The notes under the pieces are model-generated. The model saw only the letters and a program-made list of their open reading frames with translations. It was not told the origin of the DNA and did not search any database. Positions 46,216 to 56,020 of a stretch of DNA of 64,000 nucleotides are shown here, piece after piece. The stretch covers positions 806,001-870,000 of the forward strand of contig JBBELK010000164.1 of the NCBI GenBank assembly GCA_037783545.1, written 5' to 3'. The DNA comes from Henricia sp. BOLD:AAB3569 (Eukaryota > Echinodermata > Asteroidea > Spinulosida > Echinasteridae). The position numbers and the translations under genes are program-made. Position 1 is the stretch's first letter, and each line of letters starts with the position of its first letter.

Positions 46216-46750
46216 TCTGCAACAAAAAAGATGGTTTTATGAAATTTAGGATTTAAGCTAAGCAATTAATTTAGAAAGTTGACCATTGACAAAATTTATA
46301 CAAAACATTTACGACAAACATGTACGTACAACCATGTCATGCCATAAAATGGATATGTCACAAAATTATGAAAATACACCGAGAAAGTCTGAACGGACGT
46401 GAGCATGGCGAGTGTTTTTCCTCCATAAAACTAAACTAAGTAAACATGTCAAAACTAGATATTTAGGCCTACCTTGTAAAAATCGCAACTGTCTAGAAAG
46501 GCGAAATATTTCCACGTCTCTCCTCCTCCCATGACCGTCTTGTTTCGATCTATAGCGATCGTGATAAAATCCCCTCCAGTTAAAATCGATCACCGGAACC
46601 CGTGGGCAACGCGGCGTGCAATTACTGTACCGACCGTACGATCGACGCGACGTACCGGGGAAAAAGATGCGATCGCTTGGCCGGTTGCTCCTGGCAATCG
46701 GGTCGGGGTCATGCATTGTGTGCACGTTTATTATCTATCAACCGTGTAGC
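46216..46750 (-). promoter_or_regulatory. RGS22 upstream region with X-box
   Basis: An acceptor (TTGCAG) at 46217 begins the 5'-UTR part of the first coding exon. A donor (CAAG then GTAGGC) ending an upstream non-coding exon lies at 46473. Farther up, the gene strand at 46698-46684 reads ATTGCC-AGG-AGCAAC, a full match to the RFX X-box consensus RYYNYY-N(1-3)-RRNRAC. The surroundings are CpG-rich, as at a TATA-less promoter. The 5' UTR contains short upstream ATGs (for example one ended by TGA after four codons). Confidence 0.6.
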
Positions 46751-48100
46751 GAGTCTGGCGCCCTCTGTTGACCCATAGAGAAAGGAAAACATCACCACAC
46801 GTGCCTATGACATAATTGCTTTTTTTATACAAAATTGTTTTCTTTTGAACAAAGATTTTGTAAAATTCGACCTCAATGCTTCTTAACACCAGCATCAAAA
46901 CGAAGGGATTTTAATATCGAATGACTACTATTTTTCTGTTATATAACCATCAGAAAGTGTGAATCTTTGAGGTCAAATTTAGTTTGAAAAGATCTACTTG
47001 GAAAACAAATAAAAGGCATGTGGGTATCATGAGCCAATTAAAGTGAGAAAGACACAATTAGCTTCTTCAATTTTCTTTGAATCTTCACAAAACGAAAATA
47101 AATCATCTCTTTATTTGGCAAGTATTTACAAATCATTTACAATACATTTTGGACTACTAGTCAAAATGTCAAATCATCTTTAGGACTTAGGTCTCAATGA
47201 CTAATTTTTTTAAGAACACACAAGTTTCCTAAAATTTGAAGTGTCTTATTTCTGCTGATGCATCTTCTAACATTTTCAAGTCATGACAGAGATAAAAAAA
47301 AGATAAAATCCTCCAAAACTTTTAAGAGCACTTGACTCACATAAGTAAAACAAAGGTGACTTTTAACGTTTAAAACAACCAAACTTGGGACGAGAGAAAA
47401 ATCGTAAGGCCCTTTCGATTTGTTTTCTCTTATCTCAAGTTTGGTTGTTTCATTTCAATGGTGATTAGACACCATGGCCGGATGTCGCATTGGTTATAAA
47501 CCTTTGGACATTGTTTTATGACACCTGAGATGCAAAATTACCTCGACCAGTGTTCTTCACTACTGGTTTTGTCCAGGCACGCCGCCCAGACGAAATCATC
47601 AGAGGTACTGTTTGCGCCTGGACAAAAATATTGCCGCCCAGACAAAAAAACTGTCTCCCGAACAAAAAATATTAAATGTTCTCCTCTTAAACGCTTCGAA
47701 AATATGGCCACGTCATTCCAAAATTAGGTGTAAAGTCACCTAACCTAATTCACTGGCCACTGGTGTCATTATCGTTCACTTACCACGCATATCTATCGCA
47801 TCAGCGAACCAATCTATGGTCGATAACTGCCATGGTAGTTGCATGCATTCGTTGTGAACACTGATTCGCCGCATGAGGGCGCTGCTCAGCACGCCTGAAC
47901 GAAATGCTTAGCAGTGGTCACCACTGTTGCACATTGTACAATCTTAGATATCCGGAAGTGAACATAATAAATTATTCGCAATCATCTATTTTCTGCTTCA
48001 GAAAGTTCCAGCCATTAGTGTTTTCCTAGCTTTCCCGCTAAGCGAATTATTTGAGGTTTTTGTCACAGTGCGTATTTTTGCTGACAAAGTTGCGCATACA
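46751..48100. other. intergenic interval between RGS22 and OARD1
   Basis: It holds the OARD1 3' UTR (minus strand), a possible AATAAA on the minus strand at 47115-47110, and a palindromic SINE piece at about 47370-47480 (CAACCAAACTTGGGA mirrored by CAAGTTTGGTTG). No other gene is seen. Confidence 0.5.
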
Positions 48101-49649
48101 TCACAGCGTGTACACAGTCACCGTAATATCAGTCCTTCCCATAGTGTCTTTAATCACGTCCAATACTCGCTCCCATTTCAATCCGTCAAGTCCGCAACCG
48201 ATTCGCGGCATGGATACGCTGTTGACGTTATTCCTCGCGCAGTGGTCGGCCATTGATCGCAGACTTCGTGCAAGGCTGTCGTACGTTGGCTTGTTCCAAT
48301 ATTTCTCTTTGGTAACCTGGGGAAATTGCAACAGAAAATGTTATGGAAACAACTCTTGAATTGAGTGAGTCCCGATTCAAGTCCCAAGTCATAAGGAGCA
48401 AGTCTCGATTCAAGTCCCAAGTCTTTAAGAGCAAGTCCTGATGCAAATCTCAAGTTTCTTAGACCAACTCTCAATTCAAGTCCCAAGTCATAAGGAGCAA
48501 GTCTCGATTCAAGTTCCAAGGCAAACTTACCAGATAGTAGATGAATCGGTTCCCTCTCCTGAGCACAGCAACTCCTCCTGGTTTCACACCTGTCATTACG
48601 AGAATCAAAAGAAGATCAAACTAATGATGGGCTTTCACACTGCAGCTAATAGCCCAATCCCCATCAATTTTTACCTCGCCTCCACCGGACCCTGAGTGCA
48701 TTTGAACTCGAGTCAGTGACTAACTCCCAGAGGTGTATTTTTCCCATTTTCTTGGCAGTGAAAAACATTTAATGACAAAATGCCTTGCCCAAAACCTGGC
48801 ATCTTAAGCAGTGATCTGGAGCTACTTTTATTATCAATGTTTGATAAAATCTGTCAAATTTGTAATTTTATAATGATTGTCGTCAGTAATAATAAAATTA
48901 AAAATAATAAAGACACAAATTTTCTTACCCTGACTCACAAGTTCCTTGACACCTCCAAATTTCTCCTTAAAGATTTTAGCGATGCCTTTTCCCATCCTTA
49001 CGTCTTCGCTGATGCAGTGGGCAAGACACTCGTCAGCTGGGCTGCTAAATATGTCACCCTTCACTTCAGTCAAGTGGAAACTCTGAAAGGTTTTTAGTAA
49101 CAACAAATGTCATTCTACCATTTATACGTTTTGTGGATTCCTTAAAAAAAGAGTACATATTTTGGTACCTGTGCCCTTGAGCAAGGCACTTAACCACAAT
49201 TGCTCCATCCTTCGGATGGGATGTAAAGCCATTGCTCTAGTGTGTTGTTAAAAAATCCAGTGCACTCTTTTGCAAAGATTAAGGGGATTATCCAGTATCC
49301 CTGTCCGTCAGCTGCCAATGGCACCACCCACCTATGTATCTTGATGTTTAAGTAGGCATAGACATTTGTAAGCTTCATGCAGTTTAGCCTTTGTGCTGTG
49401 AATTGAGTTTATAACAAGTTCTAACTTGTTATAAACTCAAAATTAAAATACAAATTAAGCCAAAAAATGTATCACACTTACTACAGTTGATGATGCTCCT
49501 CCCATTTCTTCCTCCCGTTTTTGTGAATCGTCTTCTGAGCTGCAGGCAGCATCCTTCCGCACCCTCTTCGAACTGTCTTCAGTTGACTGCTTCAATGACT
49601 CATCGGTCTTTGGCTTGGTCCGTTTGGTAACGGTAACGTACCGGTCCAT
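48101..49649 (-). CDS. OARD1: OARD1/TARG1 macrodomain ADP-ribosyl-glutamate hydrolase
   Basis: The exons are 49649-49482, 49082-48929, 48589-48531 and 48316-48101, with GT-AG introns and phases 0, 1, 0; they total 597 nt (198 aa). The macrodomain spans about 57-198 ([29 protein letters not shown], terminal VTVYTL) and matches the vertebrate enzyme end to end. The catalytic pair is present: K130 in LVTK (human K84) and D171 in GCGLD (human D125), plus S81 in HCIS. The enzyme removes ADP-ribose from acidic residues and O-acetyl-ADP-ribose (family knowledge). The first exon adds a charged 56-residue N-terminus about 45 residues longer than in human, with KRTKPK and KRVRK clusters that could serve nuclear import. 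A promoter probably lies just above 49650. Confidence 0.95.
48361..48525 (+). repeat. tandem repeat, about 33-bp unit, 5 copies
   Basis: Units read CGATTCAAGTCCCAAGTCAT followed by AAGGAGCAAGTCT, with decay in the middle copies. The array fills most of an OARD1 intron, from the donor side (exon end 48531) to about 45 bp before the acceptor at 48316. Confidence 0.85.
49165..49320 (+). mobile_element. 5'-truncated class-II tRNA SINE body
   Basis: GGTACCTGTGCCCTTGAGCA, ATCCTTCGGATGGGATGTAA and GGGGATTATCC match the body of the SINEs at 26560 and 31904 without the tRNA head. It lies in the first OARD1 intron, antisense to the gene. Confidence 0.75.
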
Positions 49650-50436
49650 GGTGTGTCAAGTACTAAGTACTGAAGAAGGGAAGGTACAAATTTAGACGTT
49701 ATTCACATGACAATACATTACTACTTTTTGTAAGAATTTAGAAGATCATCAATAATTTTATTAAAAATATAATGACTTATCAGGCACCAGCAGCCTAAAT
49801 TAAAACTGAGGAGTGGGAACAATTTACTACTTTTATACTAGATTTTCTTAGAAAACAATTCAGTCAGTCTCATTTAGTTTGTAAATAAAGGCGAAAGCCA
49901 TCATCAACTACTCATTCGATCCCCCACCCCCTAAATTCTAACCCGGCCCCGCCCCTCCCCAGCACGTACAGTGCACTGCCACTGCAGCATGCAGCTGCAG
50001 TAGCGCTAGCTAGCTAGACGATACAGCCTTTTTAAACGCAAAAGGCAACTTGTACCTTTGTAATCGCCTTCCCATAGGTACGTACTGTTATTCTTTTGAA
50101 AGCTCAAAACTGAAGTAAACAGGTAAAGTACCTTTTGAAAACACTTTTGAACGCATCGCATTCCATTGCATGATCCGGCCGTATACCGTACACTTGATCG
50201 CTAGCGCACGTGTTGTATGTAGTCCAAATTGTCTATTTTCCCGGCTGCCGGATACACACGTCAATACTGAACATTAAAAATGTGCCATGCAAAAGACAAA
50301 CTACATGTACAACATTTTCTTTAAACTATTTCCCCTTCTTCTAACCACCCCATTTCATCACTAATTTCAAACCATGAACCTTTGGATTGAATCAAGAACT
50401 ATGACAACAGACCAATTCACTTTTTTTTACAAAGAG

Positions 50437-50442
50437 TTTATT
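50437..50442 (-). terminator. possible PPP1R8 polyadenylation signal
   Basis: AATAAA on the minus strand lies about 1.5 kb beyond the PPP1R8 stop and is followed by an A-rich stretch. It is only a candidate; no transcript evidence. Confidence 0.3.
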
Positions 50443-50572
50443 GATTTATCTTCAAATCAAAGCCTTCACAATCATAAAAAAAGACAACAAAAAAATGACT
50501 GCATGTTGGGCGGACGTTTTTGATATAAAAATTGACATTTATCGTATTTTTATGTGGTATCTGATAGCATTG

Positions 50573-50709
50573 ACAATTAGAGAAAATTTTAGAAACACGA
50601 GAAAATTGCAAGGCCCCGACTGGGATTCGAACCCATGTATGCCAAGGATCTGGGTTCGAATCCCAGTCGGGCCTTGCATTTTCGTGTTTCTAAAATCTTC
50701 TCTAATTTA
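50573..50709. mobile_element. palindrome of two inverted tRNA-like 3' ends
   Basis: Each arm carries a T-arm-like GGGTTCGAATCCCAGTCGGG, one on each strand, extended by GCCTTGCATTTTCGTGTTTC. The arms are nearly identical over about 60 bp. It may be a head-to-head SINE remnant fixed as a hairpin. Confidence 0.75.
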
Positions 50710-51394
50710 TCGTATTATTGGCGTAAGTACAAGTCATAGTTTTCATCTATTCTGGTCTTGTAGTAATTACAATGATGTTCATACAGAAACCCTGTCCAGA
50801 TGTATTCTATTTTTTATTTTTACAGTAAACTCTCGTTATAACACCCCCTGATACAAAGCTCTTCTCGATATAAAGCTCAAATTATTTCGGTCCCTTGAGA
50901 AGCAGCGCTATAGTGAGTTTACTGTATATCTTTGGCATGTGGTGATCAGGATTTGTGAACAAACACAGACATGTTTTGTTATACCCAGCACGATATGTGG
51001 CAAAGGGACTCCCCCCTAACACCCATATACCTCAACACACTCTTCCCTTTTGTTAACACACCAACTGAAAGGAATTCCTTGGATGTTTGAGACACAATGG
51101 GGGAACAATGGTAGGGGGATACCCTCTGCCACATATCGTGCTGCATATGTGTTATGTGGCTCAAACACAACGAATGACACATGTGATGTACATGTGAAAT
51201 ACATGTACAGCAATTAAGAACCTCCTGATTTCATGATCTAGACAACAATTTTCAAATCATTTGTGTGTGCCTCTGAGAAGGAAGACACTCTGCCGTGAAT
51301 TGCTCCTCTGCAAATGAGTAAAATTCATTTGTAGTTGTATGCAGCCACAACTGGGGAAAAAAATACTTCAGCCCAATGACTAGGGGTAAAATTG

Positions 51395-51502
51395 TTAAAG
51401 GCACAGGCTCGTCGGCAATGCACGCGCGCCAAATTTGTGCCACGAAATACGCAGCTCTATAGCAAAGGCGCGCGTGCATTGCGGACGAGCCTGTGCCTTT
51501 AA
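51395..51502. mobile_element. AAAGGCACAGGCTCGTC hairpin element, copy 2
   Basis: TTAAAGGCACAGGCTCGTCG is mirrored by CGAGCCTGTGCCTTTAA, with CGAAATACGCAGCTCTAT in the centre. It is better preserved than the copy at 23813. Confidence 0.8.
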
Positions 51503-51610
51503 GTATAATGAATACTCGTGATGGTTGAAACCAAAAACCGACATTGCTGTTATTTTGCATTGTAAACAGTGTAACAAAAATTGCAGAGTTTTGTTAGAAC
51601 ATAATATTCA

Positions 51611-51710
51611 TTGTTAAGGTTTTTTTTTTTTGCCCTTACCCGACGTAAGAAACGCGACAAAATAATTACGTCGGGTAAGGGCAAAAAAAACAACCTTACT
51701 TAACATTCAA
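51611..51710. mobile_element. hairpin element with TTGCCCTTACCCGACGTAA arms
   Basis: AAGGTT, a T-run and GCCCTTACCCGACGTAA are mirrored exactly by TTACGTCGGGTAAGGGC, an A-run and AACCTT. The loop is only about 20 bp. Confidence 0.8.
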
Positions 51711-51985
51711 TTTCCCCGACGCAAGTCTAAATCAACTTCTGAATAATATTTATTATTGTTACTTTTTTGAACCAAAAGTATGTTGTAATATAAATGTTCT
51801 CATCAGTGCAATTCAGTCTCGTAGATTTCAAACTAAACTGGGGTGTGGTTTTTCTCCAAATGGAAACTGAAGCATGCGACTTGGTCTTTCTATACACGAT
51901 TCCACTGTGGATGCTAATTCAATTCATTTGAATTCAGCAGCACTATCAATTCATCAAGACCGAGCAAAGTTTCGGCCACGCCCAT

Positions 51986-54900
51986 TCAGAGCAACAGCGA
52001 CGGTGTCGGTTTCTTGCCAGGCCACGCCTCCTTTGCGTATTTCTTTTTCTTGGGAATCAAGTCGCCGCCGCCCATGAGCGGTGCAATTTGCGAGGGTATC
52101 ATGGGGGTGGGCAGAGCTTCAGGAGTTACAGTGGGAGGGGCAATATCGACGTCCGGTGCCAGATTGGGCGCATGCATGAGTCCTAAGGTGGAGCTTCCGA
52201 ATATGCCCACGGGGGGCGTGATCGGGGGCGTGGTGGCCAGGCTGGTTGGCGAAAGGGGTTCGTTGCCCGTGTTCGGCAAATCGTCGTAGAGCGAATGGCC
52301 GTAATTTAAATCCTGCAGTCTTCGCACCATGTCGTTAGCAGCAGTGGAGTTGGGAATTTCCTCCGATCTTCGTTTCTGTTGGGGCAAAGATTTCAAATTT
52401 TGATTACCTCTTTGAAAATTTCAAATTGTCATTGAAGAATAATAATAATAATGAATATTTGTAATGCGCCGGTATCCATCAAAAAGATGCTCAGGGCGCA
52501 GAACGATGGTCTCAGTGCTTTCATTTGTGATAAAATTTGCAAACGAAAAGATGCGTGACGTAATACAATGCTCAGCATCTGAAATGAGGCCGAGTGCTTA
52601 TTCAAAATTTGTCAAAATAGCATAAGATATTGACATTATGGGAGAAGTAGGCACAGTGTCTGTAGCAAAAACTAGCAGAGTACCGGTCCAACAGTAAAAC
52701 AGATAACACAAGAGTTTAGCTGGTAACCTGTTTTTGATAAACAATTTTTCTGTGCTAAGCTGTAGTTTTTGCCCAGTCCTGGGCATGGGATGAAATTTCT
52801 GTTCACCCAAAGCTTTTTTTCTCAAAACAAAATAAGAAACATTAAAATAAATCTCTTCTTACCTTTACAGGAACGACGGAGGTCTGAATGAGATTTCTAA
52901 ATCTGCCTACTGAAGGATCAATGTCCTCTGTGGAAGTTAAATGAAAAATGCAAAACATTCAAACAAACTTCACAGGCTCGTCAGCCATGCGCGCCAAATT
53001 CGTGCCACGAAATACGCAGCTCCATGCCTTTGCTATGTAGCTGCGTATTTCATTGCGCGCATTGCTGACGAGCCTGTGCCTTTAACATGAGGCAAAAGAC
53101 CGTATTTAAACAAAAGTAACCAAACAAGTGTAAATACATGATAACAATCTTGTTAAAACAGATGTCTCTCTCGTACGCTTGACAACACTTTTCTTACGTC
53201 GAACGTTACTCTATTTTCAATCTTTGCTGTATTGCCCCCTTCTCCTTACCGGGATTAATAATTTCATCTTCTTCGCTAAACGCCACACCTCCGATGATTT
53301 TTCTTTTCCGCGTCTTTTCTGCTTTTGGAGCGGCCTCGTCAAATCCCGCATTGGCGACCCTCTTGTTGTGGGCAGTGTTGAATTCTGTCAGATTCTGCAG
53401 GAAAAAAAATTTACAATAAATGTCCCTACCACAAAAATTTGCTTAGCACAGAATTTAATTGCTTTAATTTGCTAAAATGGGTTGCCAGCCAAAATGTGTA
53501 TTGACTGGTATTCTGCTATTGCTGCTAAGAACATAAGTTCACATATATACAAAATAAATGTTTGTGCTTATCAGCACCACGTTTGACACAGAATAGTTTT
53601 GCTTAGCAGTTACCGATTAAAAAATTAAAACAGCCTGCAAGTTTGTTTTGACTTCTTATACACCCTGCCTAGTAAGAAATGCACTTAGGTCAAAAAGTAG
53701 CAGCAGTGTTCAGCACTCTTAAGAAATGTTAAAAGTAAAAACAACTTCAAATCGTACATCTAGTTCTGTTTCCTCTTCAGGTAAACCCAGAAGTCCTCCA
53801 ACTGGTTCCTCTTCTTCTTGCTGCGATTTGGCGTCCGTTGCGGCAGCGGGCGCGACAGCCGTGGCTGTCTGTGGCTTCTCGCGAAGCACGTAAGAGCGCG
53901 TCGATGCACCAAAGTGTATCGTGCTGTCTAGGGGAATCTGCTGGGGCTTGTGGCCCTCGAGGCGAATCGAGCCAAGATATGTACCGTGTGCTGTTAATAA
54001 ATTTTCAATAAATTATTTTTATTATTTTTTTAAATTATGAATTAATTGTAATAAATTACATTTGTTTGTGCCAGTGTAAAATGTAGTAAAATCTATATTA
54101 CTTAACAATTCTGTTATAATTTCCTTCTTTTTAGCATAAGCAAAATACCTAATTTTTGCCCACAATAAGATTATAATTATTGTGGGATCCATTCTACTAT
54201 TCTCGGCATACTAAAATCTTATTAAAATTGTTAGAAAATGATTCACAAATACTCTAGATTTTGAAAAATTTTCTGGTGGAAAAGGTTTTGGGTCTTTGAA
54301 TGGAACTTCATCCACTGAAAGAAAAACAAACAAATTAGGATACATATGAACAATTTCTGATTAATTTCTTGAGAAAATACTTACTGCTTCCAAGATCGAT
54401 CAGAAATGAGCGATTGAGATGCTTGTGGTACATCAAAGCAGCATGAACTCTTGAAGCAGAACCATGGTCTAAGATGAAGTCGCAGACGATTGAGTTCCTT
54501 CCAAAGTAATAGACGTTCTTCTCATCAATCATCATTTTCTAAAACAGAGGAAGAAAAGAATGTCTGAACAAACTTCTGTCAGAGATTTTATTTACATATA
54601 GTTTTCTTTACTGGGTAGTTTGGTCAATTGTAAAACTGCTATCATTGAAACTTGAGAGCCCCGTGTTTAAAATCCATAAAAACAATTATTTTAAAAAAAC
54701 ATGCCTGCTTTTTTATTCCGTTTCCATGAAGAGTCCTAAAATATAAAAATCTACTCCGTGTACTTTGAAGAATTTGAGCTAAAAAAATTAAGGAAAATTT
54801 CAGATGAGGACATAACCCAGTCAGTAATCTTAAAATACCGGGCCCAAACAACGAACCCCGAAGGATTCATCACTGTAGCACCCTGTATGATCGCATACCA

Positions 54901-55635
54901 CTGCAGATCATGTGACCTCCCTGTACAGGTCAGACCCTTTGACTTTTAACTGACCTCTATCATCTTGCCGTCCTTGAGAACGTCCAAATGCAATCCTGGT
55001 AAGGGCTTACCAGCCCTGAATGGTTAATAAAAGAGAGGAAAGATTTGACAAATGACAATGATTTTTCGAGTAAGAATTGAGTAGTTGATCATTAATATTT
55101 TATAGCTGATCATAAATAACTTATAACGCATCAGTAAATGTAGATTTGATAGAAAAAAACACAAAATTTTAGAGTGGAAAAATTTAAGATTTTCTAACAA
55201 AAAACTTGAAGCCATTAAACTACTCAAATTCTTGCTATTTTGTGTTTTTATCATCAAACTAAAACAGATCATTAGTGTCCATGTATGGTAATCTTATCGT
55301 TATAATGTTTAACTTGTCCATGTATAAAAGCTGGCAATTTTTGCAGCATTTTTCCAGGGTTGATTTTTCCAGAAATGGCACAAACAGCGCCCTCTTACGT
55401 CGTAAGTTTTAGTAATCAAGTGTTAGTAAAACACCTCTATTTTTAACCTCTACTTCCACGTTTTGGTGACCTGTTCAAAGAAATCGACTAATCCAGTCAT
55501 AATAAGGAGAACGAAATGTATTGTGCTAGATGTTTTTCCGGGGGTTTTTTGCCGTAAATTAACCATAAATATCAGGTATTTTGTGACCTATTTTACTCAC
55601 CACGATGGAACATCATAACCCGAGTCACCCGACAT
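51986..55635 (-). CDS. PPP1R8: PPP1R8/NIPP1, nuclear inhibitor of protein phosphatase 1
   Basis: The exons are 55635-55601, 55015-54955, 54538-54385, 53990-53758, 53394-53250, 52927-52863 and 52375-51986; they total 1083 nt (360 aa; human 351). The FHA domain is at about 33-110, with G45-R46-N47, S61-R62-V63-H64 and HGT as in the family; it binds phosphorylated splicing factors in vertebrates. GLLGLPEEETELDNLTEFNTAH and FSEEDEIINPEDIDPSVGRFRN-type blocks are conserved, as is the C-terminal KKKKYAKEAWPGKKPTPSLL. The PP1-docking RVxF site reads G197-V198-A199-F200, keeping the hydrophobic pair but losing the basic residue. The protein tethers and restrains PP1 in nuclear speckles and takes part in splicing (family knowledge). 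Its start lies 385 bp from the TCEA1 start on the opposite strand. Confidence 0.95.
52971..53084. mobile_element. CACAGGCTCGTC hairpin element, copy 3
   Basis: CACAGGCTCGTCAGCCATGC and GCATTGCTGACGAGCCTGTG form the arms, with the CGAAATACGCAGCTCCAT centre shared with copies at 23813 and 51395. It begins 44 bp upstream, on the gene strand, of the PPP1R8 exon 52927-52863. Confidence 0.8.
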
Positions 55636-56020
55636 CTTGATTTTGGTGACTGGCATATTTCATTTTAGGATTAGGGGAATCAGTTGTTAAAAATATAATG
55701 TGTTTTCTTTTTTTTGCAAACATAAGCGCTTAAAGTTACCGCATGTTAACGACAAATTTTCAAAACAACTTTATAAATAACTTTTCCCTTTTCTAATGAT
55801 ATGTTACTAAAGTTCTTTTTAGAAATATACGAATGTAAATTCTATTCTAATAGTGGAATAATCCAACTGGCTTTGCTGGAGCACTCGCGAGAGGGCGCCA
55901 TTCAGAATCATACACCGAATCAGCAGGATCGGAGGTGAAAAACTGCGCGCTCCGAATTGTTTGGAAGGAAATTCGACCATTATTTTCTCAGAGTTCCTTT
56001 GCTATTTCCCAAACACCACC
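55636..56020. promoter_or_regulatory. bidirectional promoter of PPP1R8 and TCEA1
   Basis: Only 385 bp separate the divergent start codons. There is no TATA box at a suitable place. ACTCGCGAGA at 55883-55892 differs by one base from the TCTCGCGAGA palindrome known at divergent TATA-less promoters, and it sits in a CpG-containing patch (GAGGGCGCC, GCGCGCTCCG). Confidence 0.65.

Larger units (their letters stand above)
49650..51985. other. intergenic interval between OARD1 start and PPP1R8 end
   Basis: It should contain the OARD1 promoter (GC-rich patches at about 49920-50010 and 50150-50270) and the PPP1R8 3' UTR. Three palindromic elements are listed separately. No further gene is seen. Confidence 0.55.

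Noticed and set aside
46366-46725. 119-codon minus-strand frame upstream of RGS22
   Set aside because: It covers the promoter and non-coding exon, has no family resemblance and lies upstream of a convincing MTEKRL start.
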